From positions 4,526,001 through 4,590,000 of the forward strand of contig JALGAS010000003.1 of NCBI GenBank assembly GCA_023078685.1: a stretch of DNA of 64,000 bases, read 5' to 3'. Within the stretch, counting starts at the first letter, position 1; every line of letters begins with the position of its first letter. Below the pieces are notes generated by a model. That model was not told the DNA's origin, searched no databases, and worked only from the letters and a program-made list of their open reading frames with translations. This DNA is from Neopestalotiopsis rosae. Taxonomy: Eukaryota > Ascomycota > Sordariomycetes > Amphisphaeriales > Sporocadaceae. Position numbers and translations under genes: made by a program. Shown in pieces: positions 46,680-58,122 of the stretch.

Positions 46680-49352
46680 TGTGGTGAGCAGCAGCAGGTT
46701 GAAAAGGCGCGCTCAATGCCAAAGGGCCGGCTGTTTGGTACGGGGTAACAAAAAAAAAAGCCTGGGGGAGTGGCGCCTGAGCAGCAGACACACTCTAATT
46801 TTTTGTTTGTCTCTTTTTTCTTCAGTTGTTTACTTACAGTCAAGAGACCGTAGGAAAAGTGACGTCGGAGTGGTGCGAGAGAAAGAGTTTGCTGGCAAGA
46901 ACGTGGGATGTTGTGCGTTGTGCGATGCTCTCGTGTATGGCTACGTGGGGAACAGGGGAGAACGAAGAAAAAAAAATAATGATACGACAACAAGCGTTCG
47001 TGAGGGGACAGAGGATGGATTTGCAGATGTGAGTGGGATTGATTGGGAACTTGGGATGGAGCTTAGTGCAAGCTTGATGGTTGGAAGGAGACGAACGAGC
47101 GAGCGAGCGGTGGTGCTAGGGAAAAGCGGGCAGCCGTACGGGTTGGTGGTTGGCTTGCTGAAAGAAATGGACCAGATCTTAGTGGCTCTGACTGGCAGAC
47201 GTCGCCGCAAGGGCGGGGCTAAGCTGGCCGTAGTGAGGTAATTCAGACGTGCGACACTGGTGATAGCTGATGGGACCTTGCTTGTTGGATACCGAGTTCA
47301 GCCGAAAGGAGGAAAAGGTCTTGCTGTCGTCTGGGTATCAGGGTATCAAACCATCACAGCCAGGATTGTGCTGATTTGCACATCAATTGATTGGCAATCA
47401 CTGCATCCGTATGCTTAGACGGACGAGAGCATACATCCTAGTGTAGGAAGTAGGTACAGTAAGGCAAGTCAGCAAGACAGATAATCGTTCCTTATTGCCC
47501 CGATGCCTGCATATATCAATGCCAGGCCAGGAAGAAGACAAGCCAGATATGGAAAAGACAATGTAGGCAACGAGATCGGTAGGTAATATTGAATGGTGTG
47601 GTTGGATTGTGCTGAGTACCCAGAGTCTATTATTACCTGCCCGAGTCCAGGCTTCACAAACGAGCACATGTTGTCTTTGATTCATGGTTTCTATTCTTTC
47701 TTCTTTTCACTATTCCAGGCCCAGCACTTCCTCTCGCTTCCCTGGCGCATGCGTTGCCATTCATTGACGAGACGTGTCTTGTAGCGAGTGTGCTAGCTGT
47801 CGGCATTGCCAAGGGTTGTGTGCTTCCTTTTTCTCCCAGTGCACGCCTACCTATCAAGCTCGCAATGTATCAGGTCGAAATATGTACTACGTAAGGTAGA
47901 CAGGCCTCCTCCTTTTGGTGTTGCCACTTCAGGCTCTCTCTCAGCGTCGGTGAGCACAGCTTGGGCTGCTGCTGGGTTCTGCTTGGTGGGGAAATGGAGC
48001 CGGCCGTGAGACTCGCTGGAGGAATGTCTTCCAGGGCCTGGCCGCTGTGTAAGACGAGTATCAAACGAAAGTGCTTGTATTATGCTGTCTCTCTATCTAC
48101 CCAGGTACTAGGTATATATGCATTGTACAATATTTTGAGCAATTCTAGATTGCAATGAGGCGCTCGTTCCCGTGTCGAGATGCGTGATGCTGCAGCAGCA
48201 CCATTACAGCCAGACATGGCATGAATCGGAAGCATCATCGCACTGGACGCCCGCTGTCAGATTGGATGTACTAAGAATAGGCTTGCCCGGAACTGACACC
48301 GCATCTCAACCTACATGGTCTGTACAAGACTTTACATGTGGCTCCGACTGTGCCGTACCGTACCGTTCCGCATCGCACCACAGAAAGGTTCCTCGTCGAC
48401 GACGACGTCGCACTGGACTGACTGCTTATACATATTCGCCAACCCAATAATTGGAAAGCCTTGGGGCCAAATGCGAAGGGCCATGATGCGTAATGTGGGG
48501 GCCATATCGATAAAGATGGGTGAGAAATCAGATGCGCTTTTCACGATGCGGCCTCTAGAAAGTTTAGAAACTGGTCTAGAACGACGACAGAATGTTCCAT
48601 GTTTCTCGCGCTTTCCGGCCATGTCTCACGATGTATACTTTCTTATTCCTTTCAATATGGGACAGTACCCCTGACGCGTAGTTCCCGTCTATCTACCCTG
48701 CATTCCTATTTACTTATTGTGACCAAAGGGTTGGGTTGCAGGTCAAGTCAACGCCCTCGTGTCCTCCCAAGCCTTCATCCACTTCCACGTCTTTGATTTG
48801 GATAGTGTACAGTAACGTCTAGTACTCACAGCGCAAACGAGGCAAAAGCAACGAGAAATCATGTCGGAAAGCGCAGCAGCAATGCCACTTCGTCATTCGT
48901 ATTAACAATAATCAGGTAACATATCCACCTTCCCAGGTTTATACCCGGTCACACAGCTTCGATTGGGAATTGATCGACCTCTTGTTTCCTTCTTTTCGCT
49001 TGCAGCCGCGTCAATGACAAGATCTCCAAAGGGTTCCCTCCGAAGAATGACAGCTATAGCTGCTACTACTACTACTACACTAAACAAAACAAAGCACCTG
49101 ATCCAGACTATCTAAACATTCGACATCGAACCAGCTAGACGGCACAGCACCTGGTCCGCTGACGGTGCGGTCAGGAGATGCCGACGTTTGTTTTAATAAT
49201 AGCCACCCCATGCATCAGGGCATACTACGAATCGCTGACAGGCCATTGCAAAGCTTGTGGTCATGGGGGTTTTACTCGAATAGCTCTTTCTTCGAGACGA
49301 TACTTTGCGTAGCATCGTTACTTCCGTCGATTTATTAGTGACATTGATGACA

Positions 49353-49374
49353 CGGCGGCGGCGGCGGCGGCGGT
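49353..49374 (+). repeat. GGC trinucleotide microsatellite
   Basis: Seven consecutive CGG/GGC units following a GACA. No gene is associated. Confidence 0.8.
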
Positions 49375-52230
49375 TGAAAGGACCGACGACCCTGGGCCAA
49401 TCCCCCGGCAATATCGACTTTGGTCTCATGTTTTAAGCTTTGGGTCGGTTGTAGCGACAGGGCCGCCATTCAGGAAAGTCGGGCACGTTTTGGGCCAAGC
49501 TCTTCCGCTCCAATGGTTCGAAATTTTCTTTCTAGAACGTCTTTCCAGATGTCCGGGATTGGGATTGTCGTGTCATTGTCATGTCAAAGTCCCCAAGTCA
49601 TTGCGCCGTTCGTAACCATCCGAGCGAATACTTGACACGCCCACGCCTACCTAGGTAAATGGTGACAAGCTGTTGGAGAAATTGGAGAAACGAGCAGTTC
49701 CGTCCAGCCGGGGGCCCTTGGCTGTGGTTCGGCAAGCAGTTGGACACCATCCTGAAAGGGTCTTGCCGAAGCTTTGATTGGATAATCATGACTCTTTTTG
49801 GCAATTGCAAAGACTCTGCACCCTCTTGAAAGGTCAAGTTTGGCCCGATAGTCATCACATCGGAATACCTAGCTGAGTAAGAAACCTCTTCAACGGGATC
49901 GCGGCGTTGATCCGCTGCATCCACGAAAAGTGCCGTGCTTGAGACCTGGAAAAAATGCCGCCATCACCAATATTGATTTGCACGTGCTCGACATGCCACT
50001 TTTTCAAGACTCCGTACGATGGCCAAGAAGATGGAGGGAAGCAAAAACAGGTCTGACAAGCAAAAGATATGCATGGCGGCGGGCGCGATCATGAGATATA
50101 CATGTTCGCGCACGAGTGAAGACATACGAGGTGGTGACATACATGTCTTCTGTATGTTGCTCATATGTAGCTCCCATTACTGCCGATGTGCACGGCAGTC
50201 AGCTTACCATGGCACGGCTTAGACGTACCGACATACAGGTTACATCAAATACATGGCACCGAGCTATCTGGAAGTCGACATATCCGTTGACATCGCATGG
50301 CACAACATTCGGTTTTGCATCCCCACGTGCATCAGCTGTCAGATTCGATTTGTAGCGTATCATCAACCAATATGTTGAATTTCACTTACACCATCTCGGC
50401 TGAAGCATTCATGCAAATGAAGGTTGCACTCATCTCGGGATTTCCTGCTCAGAGGTTTTGTCTACCCAGCACCTAGGTAATCCCTCCCCAACGCAACATT
50501 GAAACAAAAGAGAGCATCGGTAATCCCTGCCCAGCAGCCCAGAAAGCGTACGCACTTGGCATGCACCGACCCGCCGCTTTGGTATGGCTATACTACCACC
50601 TCGCTATTCCCACTCCGAGAGGAGCCAGAAATCGAAAAACCCCATGGCAGAATCACCATCATGGCCTACAATAGTGTATCCCTTTTCCATTGTACGTACT
50701 TGGTAGAACACGTAATTAAAACACTATCAACATTATCTCACCTGCAACTTCTTCGGCCGAATTTCACGGGGTTCCAACCAAACCAACCGTTCAAGTTATA
50801 CGCTGATCCACAGGGGTTTCCACTCAAACCAAGGACGCCGTCGGCTTTTTAGAGTTATATATAGACCCCTTCTTTTGCAGCGGCGTCGTGTGCACCAAAC
50901 AAAAAAACCACACATAAGGAGAGACACAATGGGTAAAAAATTGTGGGTGTTGGGAACCACACAACCACCACCATCCCAACCTCCGTCCAAGTCCTCCTCG
51001 GTTCACCGCCCAACAATCTGCAAACTTGCATTTCGCATAACGATTCCTCCCGAAAGACAGTCCGAAGAATAGGGAAAAAAGAGGGGAAGGACCCTTTCTT
51101 AGTGAGTTCCAAAACATTGCCACATGCGCACGGAAGGGCAACTCGGCCCGTGTCCGGTCCCTTTCTTTCTACACACTATGTATTGTTCCAGTTGTCTTAT
51201 CTGGCAAATCTACCGACAATGAAGCTATCAAAAACCATCGGCCTATTACGGGATATCCAATACTAGGTGCATAGTAACGTTATGTTTCCGCCTCGGTCAA
51301 ATTCCGACTCCTCCCATGCAAGCGCGCGTATTCCAATGCCACCAGCGCTATTACAGCCCGGACTTGCAAGGAGCCGCGGATTACCTAACTGCTAGCAGCG
51401 ATTAGCAATACCCAGTAAACAATGATGACGTCACGGTCGACATTTCCGATGCACGGATTCTTTTGCAGATCACATCCCCCAGTTTCTTGGTTCTCTCCCA
51501 ATGAGTGACTTTTTTGAGTAAATGATGGACGGAATAACTCGTAGATGAGGCTGAAAAGAGACAGAGGGAGACAGACCCCTCATTTCTGAATTCCCCGCAA
51601 ATGCACTGGTAGGAGGCATTTTTTCCATCGCCGTGGCTACCATGGCAATCTCCAAAAGTATTCAGGGACTTACCCTCCATTCCCCCATATTCACATGTCG
51701 AGGCTGGAAATAGGGGATCAGCTTGGACCCGATCAACAGACTACACTCCTCGAGACATTTACAGTACGTCTATGAGATTTGAAAGGGCTGGACCCTGTTC
51801 AATAGAAAGGAAAACATGCCACAGGATGGCCTGACTTTATGTTGCCAGCCTTGTTTTGCTATAGAATTTCCCAAGATGGCTTCGCGAAGACGGCCCTCTG
51901 AACAATCTTCGATATTGATCAGCCCGTCTATCACACAGAGGAATCATCGGCATCTTCACATGGCAGATGTTGCAAATCCACCAAAAAACTTGGGCGAATC
52001 GAATTGGAAATGTCAAAGTAAGATATCCACCTCAAAGTGATCGTCGTGGCTGGGACCCGTCTCAGGTGCGTGTCCCATCGGTATCTCTCGCCCACCTCGC
52101 CCACCTCGTTTGGGGTCCAATTTTCATCTGTTATCGGAAGTAAGACTTTCAGGTCCATCCTGGGAGGCTTCAGGTTCACCTTGCCATGCTGTGGTACAGG
52201 CTGTGAATGGGAGGGGTGGCTGGTGTGTAT

Positions 52231-52385
52231 CTTGCCCACGAGAGCTTTGGTCAACACCAATCGGTGCGACATAATGCCAAAGAGTCAAGCACGAGGCCGT
52301 ATTCACTCTTGCCCACGAGAGCTTCAGTCAACACCAATTGGTGCGACATAATGGCATAGAGTCAAGCACGAGGCCGTATTCACTC
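52231..52385 (+). repeat. 77-bp tandem duplication
   Basis: The block starting CTTGCCCACGAGAGCTT at 52231 is repeated from 52308. Both copies contain GTGCGACATAATG and end in GAGGCCGTATTCACTC. Only a handful of mismatches separate them, so the duplication is fairly young. Confidence 0.9.
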
Positions 52386-53061
52386 CATCCTCATTTCCAA
52401 CAAACAAAGATTGGTTGTGTTGTTGTCATCTGGGTTCGCGATGTTCAGTCATATCGAGCTGTGCTCTCACGTTAAGGCAATCAAGTCATCATTGTGTGTT
52501 TGTTTGTGATTTTATTTTTTTTTCTCTGTAATGCAAACCGAAAACAACTGCTGTTCTTTTTCACCTCTGTCTCTCTCTGTGCCATTCTCGTCAAGCAAAA
52601 CTTCTTCCTCCTTGTGCAAATTCTCGAGATGTCTTCAACATCTTCGTGGCCAAACTCCTGCGAAACTCCTGCCAGACCATGCCCGCATGTGTCTTGGCGA
52701 TGATTCCTCCGAGTGCCCTGATGGCGTTACATGACTTGCCTCTGTACATGCTGAGGCGGAAAGGAAAAAACAAAAACAAAACAAAAACCGCCGGAAACAA
52801 ATGGTATCTCGAAAATGCTGCGATGCAAGTGGCGCAACGGGTATCTTGATGTCTTCAGCTCACTCTGGATTGGTGGCGACATCTGATGCTGAAATGCTGA
52901 TACACTCAAGGAAAGATCGAGAGCCTGTTGCGGAAAGACTTGCTTCGACCAAGGAAAAACGGAAAAGCAGGAAACATGTCGTGGTCGTCTGCAAATGAAA
53001 GAGCGATGAGTCGGAACATCACATTCTGCTTGTGGAAATGTACACACGAGGCGGGGAAAGC

Positions 53062-54891
53062 CTACGAACGACGAGTTCGCTTGTTCTGGTAGCCTCTCTC
53101 GTACTTCTCGTCCTCCTCGGCCATCTCCAGGCCGTGGAACTCGTAGTCCGAGTCGTCGTCATCGCCGGCCTTTCTCTTCTTGGCCTTGCGGCCACCCTTG
53201 CGTCTCGGAGCCGCCTGCTTTCGCGGCTTCTTGGTAGGGCGGGCGGCGAAGGTCTGGTTGCTCGGGGTGAGCTCGTCGTCGGCGTCCTCTTCTCTCTCAC
53301 GCTTTGCAATGCGTTCAGGCTCGGGAAAGGGGTGAGGGGTTGGAACCCTCTCGCGAACGCTGTTGGTGTTTGCTTGCAATCGCAGAGGCGAAGGAGTCTG
53401 GCGCTTGTTGCCGCAGAATTCACACTTGCAGCATTTCGAGCAGCTGCAAAAGAGGTTCCAGCGGCCGGGCTGGGATTCGCCCGGAGGAGGCCCGTAGTGG
53501 TGCCATCTTCGAATGCCCATGGGCAAGCCCAGGCTGCCAAACACATTCGGGTCGGCGGTCTGCTCTGCGTCGTACACTGGGGAGTGTCTAGCTCCCCAGG
53601 GGGTCGGCTCGAAGCCATTGGCTCTTGCCAGGAATTCGATGTCTGTACGAGCCCGGTACACTTCCCAGTCGGGGTCGGTGTGAGGGAAGGCCGAGGGCTG
53701 GACGGTGATGAGCTCACCAGCGGGGCTGTGGTAAGAGCTCGCGCTGGATTGTCTGGCGCGAGGAGTGTGTTCCTGGAACGTTGCGTCTGCTTTCGGCGAC
53801 GGAGTGAAGACTGGGCTCCGATGATCGTACACGAATGGGGTGCCGAGAACTGAAGATGTCTCTGATACCGACAGGGAGGGGCTTTGAGCGCTCAGTACAA
53901 AGGGCGTCTCAGGGGGCGACATGGGAGGGACGCCGGCGGGGTTCCAATGCTCTGCATCACTCTCGACTGTAGCTGGCGAAAAGTTGGGACTCAGACTGTG
54001 GCGAGATGGGGTCGAGAAGCTGATGTCTGAGCCAGTTACCGGGAATGGAGGACTGGTGGAGTACAGCCAGAGGCTGCCAGGGCTCGGTCCGTCTTCGCGG
54101 TCATCTTCGATAGGCTGCTCTTCGGCCAAGTCATCATCAGCGGCAATGGGGATCGGAGTATATTCTCGCTTCTCAGGCGTCGGCTTTCTAGCAACGTCGC
54201 GATCGAAGTCCTCTTCCTCCCTCTCCCAAAAGCCATATTCGGAGTCGAGGTCGGGAGGGGTTGTTAGGGCGGCCACGGCTTCGGCACGTGCAGCCATGAT
54301 GTGAGGGTCTTCGTGACCCAGTAGAACATTGCCACCTCGACCCTCTTCTCTATCGGTGTCCTCATGGTAGCGGTCCAGGATCTCCATATGCTCGTCCCAA
54401 CGAGCGCCATTCGTATCCCAGTAGCATTTGAGGTACGGCAAGTACGGCTCCATCTCGGCTTGGCCTCCCTCTGATGCATAGTACTCAGCGTACTGCTCAT
54501 GATTGGTGACGTTGAACTCTGGATCGTCTCGTTGGGGGAAACCTCGGAACTTATTGATACGACGGACAATATCAGGCATGTTGAAGTCGTAAATCTTGGT
54601 GTACAGCCAGATGTAGTAGCTTCCATCGAGTCGGGGTCCACGGTAGCAGGGATGGATGTTTACTAAACATGCCTCAATGGGAATTTCGGGGATCTTGATT
54701 GACTTGTTCATCTTTGCGTCGTCGCGGCGTGTCTGGAGGGCGAGTTCGATGGGACACTTTTGTGATTCCTTGAGGCGGGTGGCGGTGTACGAGAGCGTGA
54801 GAAGCTTGCGATGAGATTCGGGAGGAGTGGCCACAACGTGTCGCTGGCTGGGCGCCGGCGGGGTACTGGGAGGGTTATATGCTTCAGACAT
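53062..54891 (-). CDS. Hypothetical protein with Cys cluster and basic C-terminus, probably nuclear
   Basis: 609 aa from the ATG at 54891 (MSEAYNPPSTPPAPSQ). The frame is open to 54999, but that extension is leader-like. The N-terminal 200 residues look folded (LLTLSYTATRLKESQKCPIE, CYRGPRLDGSYYIWLYTKIY, DMPDIVRRINKFRGFP-like region). The middle is Ser/Pro-rich and disordered. Around residues 475-500 a tight cysteine cluster, LFCSCSKCCKCEFCGNKRQ, has seven Cys in about 15 residues and could bind zinc. It is followed by basic nuclear-localisation-like runs (RPTKKPRKQAAPRRKGGRK). I do not recognise the family. A chromatin or RNA role is a guess from composition. Its upstream region carries a five-copy repeat. 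Confidence 0.75.
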   Translation of the reverse strand: MSEAYNPPSTPPAPSQRHVVATPPESHRKLLTLSYTATRLKESQKCPIELALQTRRDDAKMNKSIKIPEIPIEACLVNIHPCYRGPRLDGSYYIWLYTKIYDFNMPDIVRRINKFRGFPQRDDPEFNVTNHEQYAEYYASEGGQAEMEPYLPYLKCYWDTNGARWDEHMEILDRYHEDTDREEGRGGNVLLGHEDPHIMAARAEAVAALTTPPDLDSEYGFWEREEEDFDRDVARKPTPEKREYTPIPIAADDDLAEEQPIEDDREDGPSPGSLWLYSTSPPFPVTGSDISFSTPSRHSLSPNFSPATVESDAEHWNPAGVPPMSPPETPFVLSAQSPSLSVSETSSVLGTPFVYDHRSPVFTPSPKADATFQEHTPRARQSSASSYHSPAGELITVQPSAFPHTDPDWEVYRARTDIEFLARANGFEPTPWGARHSPVYDAEQTADPNVFGSLGLPMGIRRWHHYGPPPGESQPGRWNLFCSCSKCCKCEFCGNKRQTPSPLRLQANTNSVRERVPTPHPFPEPERIAKREREEDADDELTPSNQTFAARPTKKPRKQAAPRRKGGRKAKKRKAGDDDDSDYEFHGLEMAEEDEKYERGYQNKRTRRS

Positions 54892-56008
54892 TCTGACTGT
54901 CGGAGAAAGGGAATGATGAGTCAGAAGGCTGTTTTCTGTTGACTGGGTGATGAACAAAGTGTAAGGTGAGGATGAACTCAAAAAATCTTGAACCAGCAAA
55001 AATTTGTGAGCTTTGAAGGTCTTGGTTGTGGAGGGGGGAAATAGAGCAGTATTGGATTGGTGGCAGAGTTGTGAATTGGCTTTGCAAGAGGTGGTTGATA
55101 CTTGGAACTCGACGTCAGATGGAATGAAGTTCTGGTCAAGAATTGGCTTTGAAGGTATGGTTGATGCTTGAAACTGATGATATCCAGCGGAATGAAGTTC
55201 ACCTCAAGAATTGGCTTTGCAGGACGGTTGATACTTGAAGCTGAACGTCAGGTAGAATGAAGTGCTGGTCAAGGATTGACTTGCAAGGTGTGGTCGATGG
55301 TTGAAACTGAGCGTCAAATAGAATGAAGTGCTGGTCAAGAATTGACTTGCAGGTATGGTTGATGCTTGAAACTGAGCGTCAGATGGAATGAAGTTCACCT
55401 CAAGAATTGATCTTTGAAAGTGGTCCGGAAGAAAAGAAGTGGTCTTGTGGAAAAGCAGAGGTTGTGCCTTTTGAAGAAGAAAACCCGGCTGGCCAGTTGG
55501 ATTGTTCGGATGAAGCAGACCACTGATTGTTCTTTGCAGTGATTGGAGGGAGACGAGAAATTCGCTGCGGCTGGGAGGTTGGATTGTTCTCAAAAATTCT
55601 GCCGCAGCGCAGCGCAGCGCCGGTGAAGCAGGCAGCGAATAGCTGCACAGAATAGAACCGGCAGAATTTCAATTTCTTCATTCCATTCCACATTCGATGG
55701 CTGGGCCGCTCTTCAATGGATGGCCACCGCCTGGCAATTGCTCTTTTTTCATTGCCAGATCTTTGAATGGTTTCAGTGTCAGGCCGGGAATACGTTCATC
55801 GTGGATTCTCAACATGACGTGATTAATATGATTTCATAGCACGCTGTACCCAACCTACGTTTTTTGGGCATGGTCATTTATTTCACACACGAGTCGCTGT
55901 TAACTCGTCTGACGTACGCAAGACAATCTCTATATTTATACGTGACCAATTGATCTTGACTCATCAACCAACTCCGAACGCCATTGAATGCTTGTTGTTT
56001 GCCTTATT
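54892..56008. other. Upstream region of the Cys-cluster protein gene
   Basis: About 1.1 kb between two minus-strand genes, containing the 65-bp repeat array (separate entry). A GC repeat of CGCAGCGCAGCGC near 55,604 is also present. Confidence 0.5.
55087..55420 (-). repeat. Five-copy tandem repeat, 65-68-bp unit
   Basis: GAATGAAG occurs at 55122, 55190, 55255, 55321 and 55386, spaced 68, 65, 66 and 65 bp. Around each is a shared block (GGTTGATGCTTGAAACTGA, then GCGTCAGATGGAATGAAG, then a CTCAAGAATTGGCTTTGC variant). On the minus strand, toward the downstream gene, the units read as LTSTSFYLTFSFKYQP-type peptides within two open frames. The frame changes between copies, so translation is doubtful. 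The array ends about 200 bp upstream of the ATG at 54891. Confidence 0.85.
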
Positions 56009-56443
56009 CTAATTTCCAGTCTTGTATTTTGCAATGACTTCCAAGAGATGTTTCTCATCCTGTTCTGTGAGGCCCTGAGGCATATGACGCTCCCGGGGAA
56101 CTTCTCGTGGAAGTAGAGGATCCGGGTAGTCTCCTGACCCAAACGTTTGTCATTAGTTTACCCAGACCATGACTCTAAGTTCCCATGGCCAACACTTACG
56201 AATATTGAACTTGAGATCGGAGAGACGTTGCTTGGCGATATCAGCCTCCTCCTTGAGCTTCTTCTTGTCATTAATAGTGACAGGGTTGAAAGCTGGACCG
56301 GGAGTCATGGTGTCTGCTGGCGAGCCACTGAAGGACTGCGTGGGGGTATGAAGGCCAGGTGCCCGATTTCCTGCCGAACTAGCCATAATACTTCGCTTCA
56401 GGGAACCCAAGCCAGGGATCTTCAATGAACTAATCTGGGCCAT
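56009..56443 (-). CDS. Small protein of unknown function, two exons
   Basis: Exons are inferred at 56443-56200 and 56133-56009 with a 66-bp phase-1 intron (GTAAGT...TCAG), giving 122 aa. It begins MAQISSLKIPGLGSLKRS, then a Ser/Thr/Pro-rich stretch, and a charged helix (NDKKKLKEEADIAKQRLSDL) that could form a coiled coil. The second exon gives DYPDPLLPREVPRERH and ends EKHLLEVIAKYKTGN. Clean splice sites, matching phases and a balanced composition argue that it is real. No family is recognised. Confidence 0.65.
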
Positions 56444-57074
56444 TGATTAGTGATGAGAAATAGAAATGTTTATTTGATGACCATTGCTTACATGTTTTCG
56501 ACCTGCGAAAGCTGGTATCTAACAACTGCAGACGACTGGAATTTGCCAAGTGCTGCCCAAGCAGAAATATGCCGAAAGGCGGTCTTCTGGAGAGGCCAAG
56601 ATTGATGGAATATCCTCGCTAAGCGATGCGTATTCCTATAAAAGCCACGGCGATAAGCTCAAAACTTTGGATACGAATTACGAAGACCAAAAGGCTCAAA
56701 AACAATGAACAATGATGCATGTACTCGGAAGCCGGATCATGAGAGGACGTTGACAACCCCGCCAACCCCACAGTAGCCGACAGCATGTCATTGGACAGCC
56801 GCTGAGAAGGGACCGTCAAGACCCCTGACCTACTAAGCGCAGCCGCAAAGACGCAGCGGCAGCAGCCCAAGGGACTTTGGACCCATACGTACCACACAAG
56901 GTTTATTTCCCCTTGTGACTTCATTGCCGCCCGCTCGCGCCCATGCCACTTGCTTTGCTGCTAAACTTTTTGGTGACCTTCTTTTTCCTGCGCTGTGCTT
57001 GCTACATGAGTTCGTAAGCCCTCTAACAATACATACCTTACTGCAAGTAAATATACGCTGTATCTTGTAACAAC
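56444..57074. other. Divergent promoter region
   Basis: About 630 bases between the small minus-strand gene and the SUZ-domain gene. No other feature seen. Confidence 0.5.
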
Positions 57075-58058
57075 ATGGCCAGGAAGGCTCAGCAGGTTCC
57101 AGATGCTTGGGAGGACGACGATTGGGAGACACAAGCGGACAAGGCTGCCGCTGCCGAACCATCATCAGCTCCAGAACCGGCGCCGGCGCCCCTCAGCAAG
57201 AGAGAGCGCGCCGCCCAGCATGCCGAGTCCAACAGGAAGCTCTGGGAAGCTGCGTACGTAACCTCTGATTTTTTATCTAGAATCATATGACTTTTGATTT
57301 TGATTTTTTGAGCATACTCTATGTGTTTTCTTCTAACACACCAAAACAGAGAAGAGCCAAACAATGGGGTGCCTCTGCAATACCTGTCGCAGCAGCCCGA
57401 ACCGCCGCTCGCACAAACCTTCAAAGCGCCCCCCATAGTCCTCGCGCGCAAGCCCGTGCTGGCAAAGAGAAATCCAGTCACGGGCGGCATGGGCAATCTG
57501 TCGCTGGCGGACGACAGCGACGAGGAGGACAAGAAGCCCCAGGAGACGCCGGAGCAGATCCGGGCGCGGCAAAAGCGCGAGCACGAGGAGAAGCAGCGCT
57601 TGTACGCCGAAGCCCGGGCCAAGATCTTTGGCGAGAGCACTAGCAGCAACAACAATGGCGGCAGTGGTAATTCCAGAGCCGGCAGCGGGCGCAGCTCAGG
57701 CGCGACGACACCCGGTACAACGACTCCGCCGCGCAGCCAACGAGGCCGAGGTCGTGGCAGAGGCGGTCCTAGGGGACGTGGTGACCGGAACAACCACCAC
57801 CGCACTGATTCTGGAAGATCTAGAGACGAGAGTCTGCATGAAGGCACGGAACGTCGAGATGAAGGGCGGGAGAGAGAGCTGTACGACCCAAATTACTCAC
57901 CAAGACCAACCATTCCCGTCGAACAACGTTCCGGATCCTGGGCGTCAGGCCAGTCGACGCCGCGAAAAGACGAGCACACCATTCGAGCACCCCGCGGTCC
58001 CGACGGCAGTGGCCGGGGCGGCTTTGGTTTCGCGAGACGAGGGGCCAAAGCTGACTGA
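57075..58058 (+). CDS. SUZ-domain RNA-binding-type protein
   Basis: Two exons are inferred: 57075-57253 and 57350-58058, with a 96-bp phase-2 intron (GTACGT...ACAG), giving 295 aa. The N-terminus is acidic and Trp-containing (DAWEDDDWETQADKAA). The middle has a SUZ-like element (PPIVLARKPVLAKRN and, further on, EEKQRLYAEARAKIFG). An RGG box follows (RGRGRGRGGPRGRGDR). The C-terminus has the SUZ-C-like APRGPDGSGRGGFGF. SUZ elements bind RNA or localise RNA-binding proteins, so a role in mRNA handling is probable. Almost the whole protein is predicted to be disordered. It converges with NAR1, the stops being only 64 bp apart. Confidence 0.85.
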
Positions 58059-58122
58059 TTTGATTGATCATTTCTCATTATCTCATGCTGAGGTACACTA
58101 GGGCTATGGAAGGTGTTTTCCT

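Larger units (their letters stand above)
46680..53061. other. Large gene-free region
   Basis: About 6.4 kb with no supported gene on either strand. It contains a GGC microsatellite at about 49,353-49,373 and the 77-bp duplication near 52.3 kb. Many short open frames occur without family features. Confidence 0.45.

Noticed and set aside
46681..47241. 186-aa plus-strand open frame
   Set aside because: Arg/Gly-rich with no domain; lies opposite the candidate SCH9 first exon and promoter.
53032..53853. 273-aa plus-strand open frame
   Set aside because: Antisense to the Cys-cluster protein gene.
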